DNA from: Panicum virgatum
Lineage: Eukaryota > Streptophyta > Magnoliopsida > Poales > Poaceae
Direction of reading: 5' to 3'
NCBI RefSeq assembly: GCF_016808335.1
Contig: NC_053141.1
Span: 22,922,640 to 22,986,639 of the forward strand
DNA length: 64,000 nucleotides
Part shown: piece by piece, positions 34,420 through 46,260 of the stretch
Layout: each line of letters begins with the position of its first letter
How positions within the stretch are numbered: position 1 is the first letter of the stretch
The notes under the pieces: model-generated
Told to the model about the DNA's origin: nothing
What the model saw: only the letters and a program-made list of their open reading frames with translations
Databases searched by the model: none
Made by a program: the position numbers and the translations under genes

Positions 34420-34725
34420 CTTTCATTTTAACCATCAAGATCGACAGCCCACAGTTATTCTAGAGTACTGTAGCAAAACCCAAAAGAAATATTGGTATAA
34501 AATTAGAGTTGTCATATCTGTAAGTCTTCATATTTCACCAGCGGAGATATGACTAGAAGCTTTACGGTGAGGTGAACCAAAAAACATTGCTCCTTTATTA
34601 GTTATTAGCAATGAAATGAGTGAAAATTTGTTACTATATCCAAATTAATTATTTGGAATCAAATCAGACTAAGCTGCAACTGCTAGCTTGAGACGTGTTT
34701 AATAATATATTTTCCAAAAAAATAC

Positions 34726-34752
34726 GTGCGGCACGCACATACATTTTGCTAG
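34726..34752 (+). mobile_element. Helitron-like 3' terminus
   Basis: GTGCG-GCA-CGCAC can form a short hairpin. It is followed 10 nt later by CTAG and a T, the classic Helitron 3' end in an A/T target. I could not find the matching 5' TC end, so the extent of the element is unknown. Confidence 0.4.
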
Positions 34753-35390
34753 TGCCAATAACGATTGGAGAATAAAACAAACAGCTTTCTTCTTTTCATG
34801 TGAAAATAATAAGCAGCATCTGTGTTTTTCCCCTAATTTATATTGCAATTATGATTATACCCTCATTTTCCTTAACTTTGTGATTTTGCCCTTGCGCGAT
34901 TTTGAGCTAATCACAATTGCTGCGCGAAGAAGGGGCAAAAGCACCAATTTCAAATAATAAATAACCACACAAAGTTGATCATTAATTGATATCTTCATGC
35001 TCTGGAAAATATCTTTTGCTGAAAATAGAGTGGATTTCCTGCACATGGTGACATATGCACCCCCTAATGCCACCATTGGATTCTTGTTCATTGGGATCCA
35101 GATTTTTGTTTGGACGTGATTTGCACGAGAGCATATAGATTTACGACCAGAATCCACCTTAATAGTTTATAAGCAGAAAACAGATGCGATCATGTAAAAA
35201 ATAGTCACAATTCAGACAGGATTCTATATGGCCAGCGGTAGTGTGATCCAAGATGAGGTTGCGACCAGATTTATTTGTGCGTTTGTACGTTCAGGGCATC
35301 TCCTCTCTTTCTCCAACACGTTCTTACCCTCAACTGAGATCTGATTCTAGTCTAATTATCCAGTGGAAAAAGCCACAGATGAGACTAAAT
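34753..35390. other. No recognisable feature
   Basis: AT-rich intergenic sequence. I see no gene, repeat boundary or structured element that I can support. Confidence 0.5.
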
Positions 35391-36540
35391 TTTGTTGGGG
35401 TCCGCTAGCGCCCGGACGTCCGATCCGGGCGTTGGCATTGGACGCTATTAGATGAGTGAAAATTTCCGCTGCAACATTGTCTAATGTTGCATGCAACATA
35501 ATCGGATTAAATGAAACATTTAAAATATATTGTTGCAATATTTGTTTAGAACATTTGCAACATTGAAAATCAACACTTGCAACATCAAAACATGTTGGAA
35601 AATTGTTGTTAGCCATCCGTTGATGATGAGCAAAAAAATCCGCCGCAACATGTATTTCATGTTCGGGGCAACATTGTCTGATGATCGGATCAAATGAAAC
35701 ATTAAAAATATACCGTTGCAATATTTGTTTGGAACTTTTGCAACATCGAAAGTCAACACTTGCAACATCAAAACATGTTGGAAAATTGTTGTTAGCCATC
35801 CGTTGATGATGAGAAAAAAAACCGCCGCAACATGTATTTCATGATTCATGGAACATTCATATCTCTTCTTGAAGATGCAACATCCAGATAAAATATCTAG
35901 ATCTACTTTTGTAACATTCACATGAAATACTTGCAACATCTTATAAAACATAAGAAACACATAAACATACGATTGCAACAAGCGTCGTCAAGCTGCTTCG
36001 TCTCGTCTTCTACCTCTGCACTCCATAGCCACGCTTGCGCCATGGCTAGGCCGTCACCGTTGCTGCAATGTTGCACACTCTGCCCGCGCACCGCGTGCGG
36101 CGCTCTGCTACTCCTTGGGCCCCGCACGCGCTTGCCCCTTAAGCCGGACCGGGGGCTGGAGTTGTGCCTGCGGTCCGCTGGCTGCCGAACCGCTGCTGCG
36201 GCGCTGCTGCCCCTCACTGCCGCGCGAGCGCTGCCTGCCCCTGCAGGATCTACAACGCCTCTGCCCGCCGCCGGTGCGCCGCCAGCGAGCTCCGCCCCCG
36301 GGCGCACGGAGCTCTGCTCCAAGCTGCTGCCCGAGCGCGGTTCGTGCCGAGCGCGAGGTGGAACAGTGCCGCAGAGATGCACGGGAGGCAGCGGCGTCGA
36401 TGGGGCCACGGCCGGTGGCGGGTCAAGGGACTCGTCAGCCATCGTAGCGATGTGGTAGAGGGTGCGCAGGGGAGGAGGAAAGGTTCTGGGAGTGCGATGA
36501 AAATGGTGAGGAGAAATCAGAGTGCGATGGAATGGTAGGT
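35391..36540. repeat. GCAACAT-rich repeat element with a GC-rich tail
   Basis: It starts near a short hairpin (CGCCCGGA ... TCCGGGCG, 35409-35431). Two tandem units of about 190 bp follow (35471-35667 and 35668 to about 35851), each full of GCAACAT/GCAACATC words and ending AACATGTATTTCATG. A GC-rich stretch comes next (36040-36430). ACGTCCGAT recurs near both ends (about 35416 and 36546), suggesting a transposon, but clear terminal inverted repeats were not confirmed. The ORFs on both strands at 35918-36664 are low-complexity and doubtful. Confidence 0.45.
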
Positions 36541-37057
36541 AGGTGGGACGTCCGATTTTTGTTTCGATGATAAGTATAAGATGACTACATAAGGTGATGA
36601 CACTATATATGTTAGTATTTCTTACTATTACAAATAATCTATAAACTATAAACATACGGAACACTATTGTAATATTTTATCCATAAATATTCAGAGTGTC
36701 ATATTTAGAGTGTCATATTTATATTTTCGCATGGAAGACGACGATTAAAATATTATTAAGTCAAAGGGAAGATCATGATTGAATATCCAAAGTTTAAACA
36801 TGGGTAATTGATTATATATATGGTGAGGTACGTACTAGCGTGACACACACGCACACAAGATAAAACTAAGAAGTACCTAAGCTCATGGAGGGTAAGAGAG
36901 AGATAAAGATACTAAATTAATCATATACTAAGCATGAACAATTTATATTACACACGTACACTTGCACATGCTAAGACTCAGTTCTAGGCTCCGAGGCACT
37001 ACCGAGTGACCGGATTATGACTGGCAGAGGAGCCTCTAGACGGTATAATTTACGAAC
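36541..37057. other. No recognisable feature
   Basis: AT-rich DNA up to the CACTA element. Nothing supportable was seen. Confidence 0.5.
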
Positions 37058-38732
37058 TTTCACTACAAAAAATCTGGTGATCCATGACGATTGAATTTCG
37101 TCACATATCACTAAAAAACTGTCATAAAACAGTATCTATAATGATCTCAAATAACATCATGTATTGAGTGTCACAGATCACACCTCGTGACGTCATGGAA
37201 TATCTCCGGGGCCCCTGAAGCCCGACCCAAGCCCAATTTCTATGACGAAAATTAAGATCACGAATAGTATAATTTTCGTCACAGATTTTATTGCCATGTC
37301 ACACATTGATGACATGGAGGATGACATGGCTGTTGACTTGGCGATGACATGGATAGCAATGATGACGTGTAAATTGACGTGGTCGATGACATGGCCGGTG
37401 ACATGGCAATGACATGGAAAGTGGTGCTAACATGGCGGTTGATGTGCACGATGACATTGCATTCACAGCCTATTTTAAAACTTGGGCCATTTTTTCAGCC
37501 CATAAAAGCATCCGCAGATCAATTTTGGCCCAGTTTTCAGCCCTTTTATTAGAATTGTCATTTCAGACCAGAAAACATACTAAAATATTCAGCCCATTTA
37601 CCACAGCATAAAATCAAATATATCTCATATTTACATTGAGAAGCACGTCAAAATAGCAAGTTACATGTTGTCATCTAGTATCAAAAGCAACACATCAAAA
37701 CAAAAATAGAAAAGGTTCCAGCATTTGCCTCAATTTTTTCAATCTCTTCACACGGCTTGTTCCTTGTTCCATTTCATCCTATCATGAAAAGAGCACATTG
37801 CCATGGAATGAATTCAGACAAATCATATGTATATAGTGTTTTGTATGAAAGGTATGCACTAGTCGATGATTATAAAGCACCGGAGCTCAAGCAGAAAAAA
37901 TCACACCAAGCTATCATATTAGTTTTAACTAGATGTGATATATCTGAACATGTTCAACAAGCAATGAGACAATAAACAGTAATAGTATACTTGTTTTCTA
38001 TGTTAGAAACTAAGTACAGCTCGATAGGAAATATAGCAGCAGTAATAGTATAAATTATTTAAACGAATGGTTCAGTTCTAGGACTTCCAATAGTACACTG
38101 GGCATACAGAACTATTGGGGAAAAAGCAAAGACACTATTGGATCTTTCCAAACTGTTAATGGTTGTCATGCTTAACATAGCAGCAGAGTTTCATCAGGAA
38201 TAACAAATTATTTATGTAATAAATAACAAAGATCATAAATCAATGAAACAGGACCAAACATATTTTCATTTTTAGGTTTTTCACTCTACTGGGAGTTATC
38301 ACATTCCATGACATATGTGATAAGGACAAGAAAGGTTCAAATATTCAGAAACTTCTTACAGCATCATGTATTGGCAAATGTATCATTGAAGAGAAAAAAA
38401 GGATTCAGTACAGTGGTGAATGAGCACTCAATCTCATAACTGAGTCCCAACCTATCTGTATTTGGCACTAGATATAGTGAGTTATTACAAAGAGGTGCTT
38501 GCAGGTAAAAGATACTTAACAGAATGTCATAGGAGAACATAAAATGGGGCTCGACATGCTGGTAGTTAACTGTCCTGCAAAAATGAGCAGCACATTCAGA
38601 CAATGCAGAACATGGCTGAGCACTTGACTTGAAATCAGTGACAAGGCGGACAGATGAAGACAGATTATTAGATTCAAGGCAACATGCTATCCAATAAAAA
38701 ACACAAGCTACTAACAGTCTGGCACTAGCCTA

Positions 38733-39440
38733 ACGCAGATCTGAACAACAGGATGAGGAGGGGATGAGGAAACGGAAGGAGAGCATGAGGAGGATGGAAG
38801 AACCTGCACAACCTGCCATCCTCTGACTGGATCGGAGGGGGGACGCGCACAAGCATCGTCGTCGCGCAAGAGAGGCCCCCTGAACCGCAGCCATGGAAGG
38901 GGGGCTCCGCCCAGGATTCAGGCCGCCTGTGTCGGAGCTCCGCGAGTCAAGGGGGTGGGGGCTGTGAGCTCCGCGCGCCCGCCCTCGGGAGCTACGCACC
39001 GCCGCGTTCAGCCGTGGCTAGATCCACGAGACCCACCCATGGGGAGCACCGACAACAGGGAGGACACCCCGGGCCCGTAGACGACGGATCCGGGACAAGG
39101 GGCGGCGGATCTGGCACTGGCCACCGGAAGCCGACGAATGCGGCGGCCGGCAGGTGCGACCTCACGACCTTGGTGCCGATGGGCAGGGGAAGCGGGGGAA
39201 GAAGGGAGTGGAGGAAGGGGACAGGAGGAGCACGCAGCCTCCAGTGGCGTGCTCTCCACAGATCCGGGCTTCACCGGTGTAGACGGAACCGCCGGTGGTG
39301 AGGAGGAGACGGGAAGTGGGGAACTGTGGCGGCCGAGATGCGAGAAGGGGAGGTGGAGGCAAAGAAGGAGGCGGAGACTGGAGCGGTGGAGGCAGGGAGC
39401 TAGGGTTTGCCAGCCTATTTAAGCATCTGCGCATCAATCC
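38733..39440 (-). promoter_or_regulatory. GC-rich promoter/leader-like region inside the CACTA element
   Basis: Read on the minus strand, a TTTAAATA box (about 39416-39423) is followed by AACCCTAGCTCCCTGCC, a very typical grass 5' leader, and then about 650 bp of GC-rich DNA and AT-rich intron-like sequence. Reading frames on both strands are Gly/Arg/Pro-rich and not convincing. It may be a captured gene 5' end or the element's own transcript start. Confidence 0.4.
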
Positions 39441-40531
39441 GAATCGTTGGATTGGAGATGAACGGACGGAAGAAGCTGGATTCTGATGGAAAACGGCACA
39501 AGCTAACTTTTTGGCCCATTTAACGTCTATATTTTTCTTTTTTACTTTATTGCACTTCTGTGAAATAATATATAAAAGTAATTATTTTATATACGTAAAT
39601 ATATTTTTTATATGTAATAGACTACATATAGGGTATTCTATAGAAGTTTCAAAATTTTTGGAACTGATTTATTATTTTCTTTATGTTAAATGAATTTCTG
39701 GACGGTTATCAAAATTAGTTCCAAATTAACTACATGTAAATCTAATAAGATATGAAAAATTGTACAAAAACTATATTTAGACTTCTATGTTTCATTGCAG
39801 ACCATGTCCAAGAGATAGGTGAAAAAATTTCATGGCCTTCTAGGGACAATTCAAAATTCTTTTTCCAAAGTACCATATAATACTCATCATAATATCTAAC
39901 TGTGATCCAAAAAATCTACAAATTGGTGTGGCAACTTGTTTTTGGTTCATAAGCTTCCCAAAAAAATATTAAATGATTTTGATAAAGTGAAAACATACGT
40001 TGTTCACAAATGGATACATCTTTCATATAGTTTCTTACAACTCAACTCAAACTTTGAGATTTAACTACCATATAACATTTTCGAACTCGTATGAACTTCA
40101 AATATGGATATAACCTTGTGGTTACCATAACTTTAGCAAATATGAAGTTATATTATTGATTGTTATGTTAAAATAAATTTTCTATTCTCTTCTTTGGTGG
40201 GAGAAATGATGCCATATGAATATGATTCATAAAATAGCAATTAACACAAAAACAAATTATATTAAATGAAAGATCGTGATTTTACAAAAAAAATCAGGAA
40301 AAAGAATCAACAAATTTGAAGTTACTATGATAGAGAAATACCAGTTTCAAATTTGTAGTATGAATTAAAAAGAGAAATATGGACTATCCAGCATGCTCGA
40401 CGCCCCACGTGTCACCCTGGACCGCTGGTCAGGCATGCCCAAGGCCAGTTAGATCGGGGCCAAAATATGAGCAAACACCTAGCTCAGGAACAATAGTATA
40501 TAAAAATATTTATTGGCCGTGGCCTTAGGTT

Positions 40532-40604
40532 TGGCGAACTGGTACGGCGCTCTGTTCTGGTCCTTGTTACCGCGGTTCGAATCCTCAATCGCGCCTCCTT
40601 TTTT
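40532..40604 (+). repeat. tRNA-like (SINE-like) sequence
   Basis: TGGCGAACTGG (40532-40542) fits a pol III A box and GGTTCGAATCC (40574-40584) is a perfect B box. The spacing is tRNA-like and a T run follows at 40599-40604. The cloverleaf ends do not clearly pair, so I treat it as a tRNA-derived repeat rather than a functional tRNA gene. Confidence 0.4.
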
Positions 40605-40638
40605 GTTCGAATTAAAGCATGTGATACATATGTATAAA

Positions 40639-40742
40639 AGATTTAATACCTGACACATACAAGCAAACATTGTTGTGTGGTGATGGAAAGAGATTTAATA
40701 CCTGACACATACAAGCAAACATTGTTGTGTGGTGATGGAAAG
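40639..40742. repeat. 52-bp tandem duplication
   Basis: The units 40639-40690 and 40691-40742 are identical by eye. They lie between two tRNA-like sequences, and the second unit runs into the next one. Confidence 0.9.
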
Positions 40743-40807
40743 GTGGGTAACTCTTGTTCTGATGGACCAGGGTTCGAGCCCCTCCATCCCTTGCTCTACT
40801 TTTTTTC
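40743..40807 (+). repeat. Second tRNA-like sequence
   Basis: GGTTCGAGCCC (40771-40781) matches a B box, followed by GGATGG-compatible CCATCC and a T run at about 40801. The A box is poor. A third, weaker B-box-like GGGATCGACTCCC is at about 40879-40891, also followed by a T run. Confidence 0.3.
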
Positions 40808-41699
40808 CTATTTAATCCATACTAACTAAAAAAATAACTCCTAGCATCCCATGAATGAGAGCATAGCTCATTTGTCGCGGGATCGACTCCCAGGCCCTGC
40901 GCAAGGCAGATTTTTTTGATTTTACTGGCACTGCGCAAGTGGGCCCCGCTCAACAGACCACGTGTGCGCTGACTAGGCTGCCACGTAAGCATCAAATAAG
41001 AGAAAAAAACTTGAATTAAAAATGAAAATATCAAAACATATAGTTAAAATAGCTATGATGATTTTTATGACATTAATGTTAAAACGTCATGTTTTGTGGG
41101 CTCAATTATGACAAATTCAATAAAATGTCATATTTTGTGGGCTCAATTATGACGAATTCAATAAAACGTCATAAAGTTCTGGACCTAGGATCCATACCTT
41201 CAAATTCGTCATAGATTGTGTGCAATTGTGACGCTCCATTAAAATATCATAAAATTTTCGTCATAGATCAACACATTTCTAGTAGTGTTTTATGTCCTAT
41301 CCGAATGTGGATGATTAAGAAGGACAGATACGGTTGTCGTCACCACCTGCCGCCTATCGACTACCTCTATATTTATACTATAAAAAATCTAAACAATTAG
41401 AACACTTGTCACTAAGATTTTTCTACCCACTCATCTCACAACGGACCCCTTTGAGGCCCACGTGTAAATTAAAATTGCTTGACAGGATGCCTGGTGAACT
41501 GAAACCCACCCTCCCACCAGTGCAATCAGGGGGGCACGGTGACTTTTTTTTTTACACCCACAGCGTCTCTGCCCCCTCAACCATACTCGCTTCCTGATTG
41601 GCTCGTTTGAACACGCCTACCATCCAATCCCACCCTGGATTGGCGGACGTCACGCCCAGCGCCGTGGGTCGGCGCGATTCCCGTCCCAATCCGCGCCCC

Positions 41700-42075
41700 C
41701 AGACGCGCGACGCCGCGGGTCCGACGTCCGTGATGAGGTTGAAGTCGCAGGGCACGATGGCCTCTTCCTGGCGCGCGTCTTGGCCGTGGCGGTGCGGGAC
41801 GAGCGTGCCGTGGCCGCGGCGGTGCGGGACGAGCGTGTCGTGGCCGCTGTAGTGGAAGAAGAGCGCGCGCCCAGGCGCGGCGCGGGCCACCATGTCGGCG
41901 AGCGCGCGCTTGATGTTGGCGCTCGTCGGGAGCACGGCGATGTTGCTGGGCATGAAGCCGAAGCGGGCGACGAGAGTGTCGCGCATTGGCGACATGCAGC
42001 CTCGCAGCTCGTGGGACGTGCCGGCGTAGTTGCAGCCGACCAAGGTAGCAAGCATCTCCGCTTCTTCCCCTCCAT
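41700..42075 (-). pseudogene. Metacaspase gene fragment
   Basis: The minus-strand start MEGKKRRCLL is in one frame and the body (LVGCNYAGTSHELRGC, FGFMPSNIAVL, ANIKRALADM) is in another, so there is an early frameshift. FFHYSGHDT contains the catalytic His region of metacaspases, and VPCDFNLITD follows. The catalytic Cys region is not present: the fragment stops at about 41712. A 30-bp tandem duplication repeats GHxTLVPHR. Metacaspases are Arg/Lys-specific cysteine proteases of cell death and stress. This piece is non-functional and probably Helitron-captured. Confidence 0.72.
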
Positions 42076-42179
42076 TGTTAATTAGTTTAATTTCTCCGAC
42101 AACTTGTAACTAGCTCTGGTGTGTGACAGCTCCAATTCTTGAGTGCGATATCGATGGATGAGCAGCCAGATTGTCCCCG

Positions 42180-42430
42180 TTAAGCCCTTGTTTAGATGCA
42201 AAATTCAAAATTTTAAAACTATTTTGCGGCACATGCATGGAGTATTAAATCTAAACAAAATAATAAACCAATTGCATAGTTTGCTTGTAAGTTACGTGAC
42301 GAATCTAAATGAGCCTAATTAGGCCATTATTAGAGTATTAAATCTAGACAAAATATAAAACTAATTAATTGCATAGTTTGCTTGTAAATTACGATACGAA
42401 TATTTCGTCATGTATAGCGAATGAATTGTA
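42180..42430. repeat. Diverged copies of a common grass MITE type
   Basis: GCCCTTGTTTAGATGC opens two overlapping, diverged units, each with GTATTAAATCTARACAAAAT, ATTGCATAGTTTGCTTGTAA and GAATCT- or GAATAT-type words. I cannot assign the superfamily and see no clean ends. Confidence 0.4.
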
Positions 42431-42953
42431 CGGCAAGTACTTTTGTTTACCCACCTTTGTACTCACTTGTTACTTTTCTCACTAGTAATATGCACGTGCA
42501 ACACGCACGTGTTTAACACAACGCTACATAAGTCAAGACATGACAAAACAAATTATATTAATAACATATTATACCGCATAGGAGACGTGTACACTCAAAA
42601 CAAATACATCATGACCGGGCAAATAATTGCCATGGTCGCAATTTCCCTTATGTCATGATATAGCACCAGTGATATTCATATCAAATCAAATAAATAAAGA
42701 AGTACATAAATTTATTTATGGCATAGAAGATGTGCTTGGACATCATCAGCCAATCTGATTCGCTACAACAAATTCGCTTGACAACAACGTGATAGAAGAC
42801 TTGTCACCATGTCAATGGATGTGCGGAACTGTCTGCTGGAATTAAATTTGTCCTACGAGCAGGGATGATGTAGATGTTACGTTGGTCCCGAGGCCTGTTA
42901 ATTGCGTTGAGCTGTGACGAGCAGTGATCCGTCATTTGCATGCTTACAAGTTT

Positions 42954-44448
42954 TTATCCTTCTAAGACATCTCTGTAAACAATATTTTTAGTCCGTTTTT
43001 CACTTGGATCAATTTCTTTGTTAGGTTTCGCTAACAACCATGTTGTTCTAAGAGATACACCTCTAGACAATGCAACATATAGTTGACCATGTGAGAACAC
43101 GGGTTTTGGGAGGTATATTCCAACATTTGGAATAGTTTGACCCTGAGCCTTGTTAATAGTCATCGCAAAACTCAATCTTATAGGAAATTGTTTCCTTTTG
43201 AATTTGAATGGAAGTGTAATGTCCTCGGATGGAGAAAGAGGTATTCTTGGTATAAAACCCCTATTTCTAGCATGTTGACCATTAACAATCTCACAGTCAA
43301 TTGCATTATCTTCAAAAGCTCTCACCACTAACCGTGTACCATTACAAAGGCTACAGTGAGGATCCAGGTTTCTAAGAAGAATCACGGGACAATTCTTTTT
43401 TATCTTGAGTTCGTGAGGTGGTAACCCATTTGGCGTGATTGAGTTGAGAAAATCAAGAGGGTAATGGTTACGAGAATCATCTTCAACAGAGTCATGACTA
43501 TAGAAAATCTTTTCTTTACTAGGAAATCTATCAATCATCATAGCATTCATTCCATCAACATGCTCATTTCACGTTGAAAGAATTGCGCGCTCTCGCATGT
43601 ATGTCGCTGATGAGTAGTTCCGTTTGAGATCTGAATACACGAGATCAATGAGCTTATCAATGCTCTTATCAGATTCATACTCGATCAAAATATCTTTTGG
43701 AAGCTGCACATAATCATTGGTGCACGCTTCTTCGGTTTCGTTGCCAATTCTCAATAAAAATTCCGAGTACCAGGCATCACTCTGAGCTCTCATGTTTTGT
43801 ACGAGGTTTACCTTATGCACATTTTCCCATATGTACGAGCGCAGTAGTGTAGCATCTGTTATTTGAGCTCTAGTTCCACGTGGAACGACTGGAAGTACTT
43901 GTCTGAAATCACCTCCAAATACCATAACCTTGCCTCCAAAAGGTTCGATGCAGCCCATTATATCCTGCAATGATTTATCCAGTGTTTCTACTGCTTGTCT
44001 TCGTGTCATTGCGACCTCATCCCATATGATTAGAGAAGCTGTCCTTAATAAAACGGCTGTCCCACTCTGCTTGGTGAAATTGCATATGGAATTATCTCCT
44101 AACTTTATGGGTATTTTGAACCTAGAGTGAGTTGTTCGACCTCCTGGCAGGACGCTGCAATACCATAAGTTGCGGTTGCAATAGCAATTTCGCCGAGGGA
44201 ACAAACCTTAGCCAACAATGCCTTATATAAGTTTTGCTAGTACCACCAGGGCCATCAACAAAGAAAACCTTTCCCTTTTTATTAACCACATGAGCTAATA
44301 TTTCATTGAAACCATAAGACTGCTCGGCATTTAGTGTTTCTATGAGTTTCAAATCCTCCTCATCATAGCCAATCTTCCTCTCTTCAGTGAGCTCTCTGTA
44401 ATAGTCTTGTGATGGATCATCTGTGTTTTTATAAATAAAGAGAAACAA
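42954..44448 (-). pseudogene. Helitron helicase (PIF1-like) C-terminal half, frameshifted
   Basis: Three minus-strand frames in order. 44448-44122 has Walker A (VDGPGGTSKT, with Ser where Gly is usual). 44204-43569 has IIWDEVAMTRRQ (Walker B region) and VFGGDFRQVLPVVPRG. 43550-42954 has CPVILLRNLDP, GTRLVV, TINKAQGQTI and LYVALSRG, the late helicase motifs. This is the SF1B/PIF1 helicase of plant Helitrons, which would unwind the excised strand in rolling-circle transposition. Frame changes near 44150 and 43560 make it a pseudogene. Confidence 0.85.
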
Positions 44449-44630
44449 TATCAGTTGTCAGGGATTTGATCATAGGTAAAAATATCATAAGTATCCTCAA
44501 GCACACCTATTGCATTGTATATTGAAAACTGAAAGTATATAACTGACATTATATTTAATTAAAATCAAAGCATATTCACTGGTTTCATAAGATAACATAT
44601 ATTATGCAAACACCTATAATACAAAAAGAA

Positions 44631-45160
44631 GAAAAAAGTCTAAATTACTCCCCTCAATTATAACCAAAGTCTGGATAACCCCCTAAACTATTGTTTGGTT
44701 CATTTTACCCTTCAAACTATTCTATTTGATTCAAATTACCCACTACTGTAATTTGTCTTTTTCATTTCTCCATGTATAGGTGGAGTTTTAAGTTTAAATT
44801 TTACAACATGATAGTACTCACCATAACACATGTTAGAAAAATAAATCATATTTTTTTATCATTATTTTGAAAGGTTAGGATATTTAATAATAAATTAGTC
44901 ATTGGAGTTCAAAATTATATGAAAACTAATGGTGGAAAATTATAAAACTTTTTCTAAATATGTATTATGATGTCCACTACTATTCTGTAAAATTTGAAAT
45001 TAAAATTCAACTTGTGTAAGGAGAAACAAAAAAGATAAATTGCATTATGGGGTAAAATAAACTAAATGACATAGTTTTGGGGGTAAATTGAACCAAGTAA
45101 TAGTTTAGGGGGTTATTCAGACTTTGGCTATAGTTGAGGGGGGTAAATTGAACTTTTTCC
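44631..45160. mobile_element. Mutator-like MITE inside the Helitron helicase
   Basis: Long inverted repeats of about 90 bp (left GAAAAAAGTCTAAATTAC, with CCCCTCAATTATA and CCCCCTAAACTATT inside; right end complementary). A 9-bp flanking duplication, CAAAAAGAA at 44622-44630 versus TAAAAAGAA at 45161-45169, has one mismatch. A TSD of 9 bp and long TIRs point to a Mutator-like origin. No coding capacity. Confidence 0.75.
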
Positions 45161-45174
45161 TAAAAAGAACAAGT

Positions 45175-45750
45175 TTAACTCATACAATACACACAACAAT
45201 CAAAAAGCATAAAACTAATACCTGATTCGTGTAGTTCTGGAAGGCTATAGTTATTTATATCCTTGCCCATAGATTTCACAATATTTGCAATGTCCTTGAG
45301 CTCTAATTGAAGTACTGATGCATCACTGGCATGGGTGCGGTGATAGTCCTCGGCCATTGCATCAAAATGCTTATTCCATAAACCACGAATATTGGTAAAC
45401 TCACAATCATGCATGGTAAGTACATTAACATACCTTCCCACAATCATGCATGCATCAACAAGAGGATGCGGATGATCCATTAACAGGTGCTGCATGGTAA
45501 GTATATTAACATACCTGATGATTCGTCGATTCCACCATGTTCAGATCTGGATCTTTTTGAACGAATTTGGGTGTTTGTAACATCAGCCAGAGGAGGACGA
45601 CGATTCATAAATTCACGCTGGGGTATTGCCAGCTACGATGGTAAGTGTGGTTCACCGGCGGTGATGGATTCCTTGGACGCTGAAACATGTATCGCAATTT
45701 GCAACAAATGAATAAAACCTTTGGTATTGGTGATAGAATCCATATGCTCG
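45175..45750 (-). pseudogene. Helitron protein segment upstream of the helicase domain
   Basis: The frame 45495-45175 has LWNKHFDAMAEDYHRTH and LKDIANIVKSMGKDINNYSLPELHES, which fits the region between Rep and PIF1 domains of plant Helitron proteins. Further upstream (about 45540-45625) a short frame (ADVTNTQIRSKRSRSEHG) may be a 5' exon. The Rep nuclease itself is not seen, so most of the N-terminal half has been lost. Confidence 0.6.
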
Positions 45751-45849
45751 CACACGTGTTAGCCAGCCCTACGTGTGAAAATCAATGCATGTACTCTTGG
45801 GAGATTGCGAGAACATCAGAAAGAAGGATAACGTGTATAAAACTCACGT

Positions 45850-46260
45850 GGTCAACTTGGGCGACGCTGATGGACGATCAGAGATCGAGGCTAATGGCCG
45901 ATCGAAGCTCACAACGGTGGCCAGACAACGCTCGCGATGATGACCGTTTGCGATTGCGATGTGGCCGGAGTGCTCTCGACCGTGGCCGTTCGGAGATCTC
46001 AATGTGGCCGGATGACGCGGTAGCCGGACGACGCTCGCGACGATAGCCGGACGACGACGGTCCCGACGGTGGCCGGACGACACTGGAGATCTCGATGTGT
46101 CTTACGACGCGGTGGCCGGAGGACCCTCGCGACGGTAGCCGGACGACAGTCCCGACGGTGGCCGTTCGGAGGTCTTGATGACACTCGTGACGGTGGCTGG
46201 GGACGCTAGCGATATGATGATGGCCGGGCAGAGCTCGCGTGCGACAATGGCCACGGTGCT
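45850..46260. repeat. Irregular GC-rich short-repeat block
   Basis: Recurring TGGCCGGACGAC, CTCGCGACGRT and TCCCGACGGTGGCCG words in irregular order within the 5' region of the Helitron. No gene. It may be the Helitron's promoter-proximal region or an expanded minisatellite. Confidence 0.55.

Larger units (their letters stand above)
37061..41287. mobile_element. Non-autonomous CACTA (En/Spm-type) transposon
   Basis: The left end reads CACTACAAAAAATCTGG and the right end, on the other strand, CACTACTAGAAATGTG. Both then run into TGATCYATGACG. The 3-bp duplication TTT flanks it (37058-37060, 41288-41290). The subterminal regions are full of GTCATA/ATGACG words: ATGACATGG recurs at least five times in 37303-37420, and a 41-bp unit is repeated at 41081-41121 and 41122-41162. 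No transposase reading frame is present in 4.2 kb, so it depends on another element. Confidence 0.9.

Noticed and set aside
35918..36664. 248-residue minus ORF and overlapping 178-residue plus ORF
   Set aside because: Low-complexity Ala/Arg/Pro composition on both strands in GC-rich repeat DNA. No motif.
39014..39437. Overlapping GC-rich ORFs in the CACTA element
   Set aside because: Present in several frames on both strands, Gly/Arg-rich, without motifs. Better seen as leader-like DNA.
40532..40604. A functional tRNA gene
   Set aside because: A and B boxes are present, but I could not pair an acceptor stem or identify an anticodon arm with confidence.
40639..40742. CRISPR-like or satellite array
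   Set aside because: Only two directly adjacent copies without spacers. A simple local duplication.
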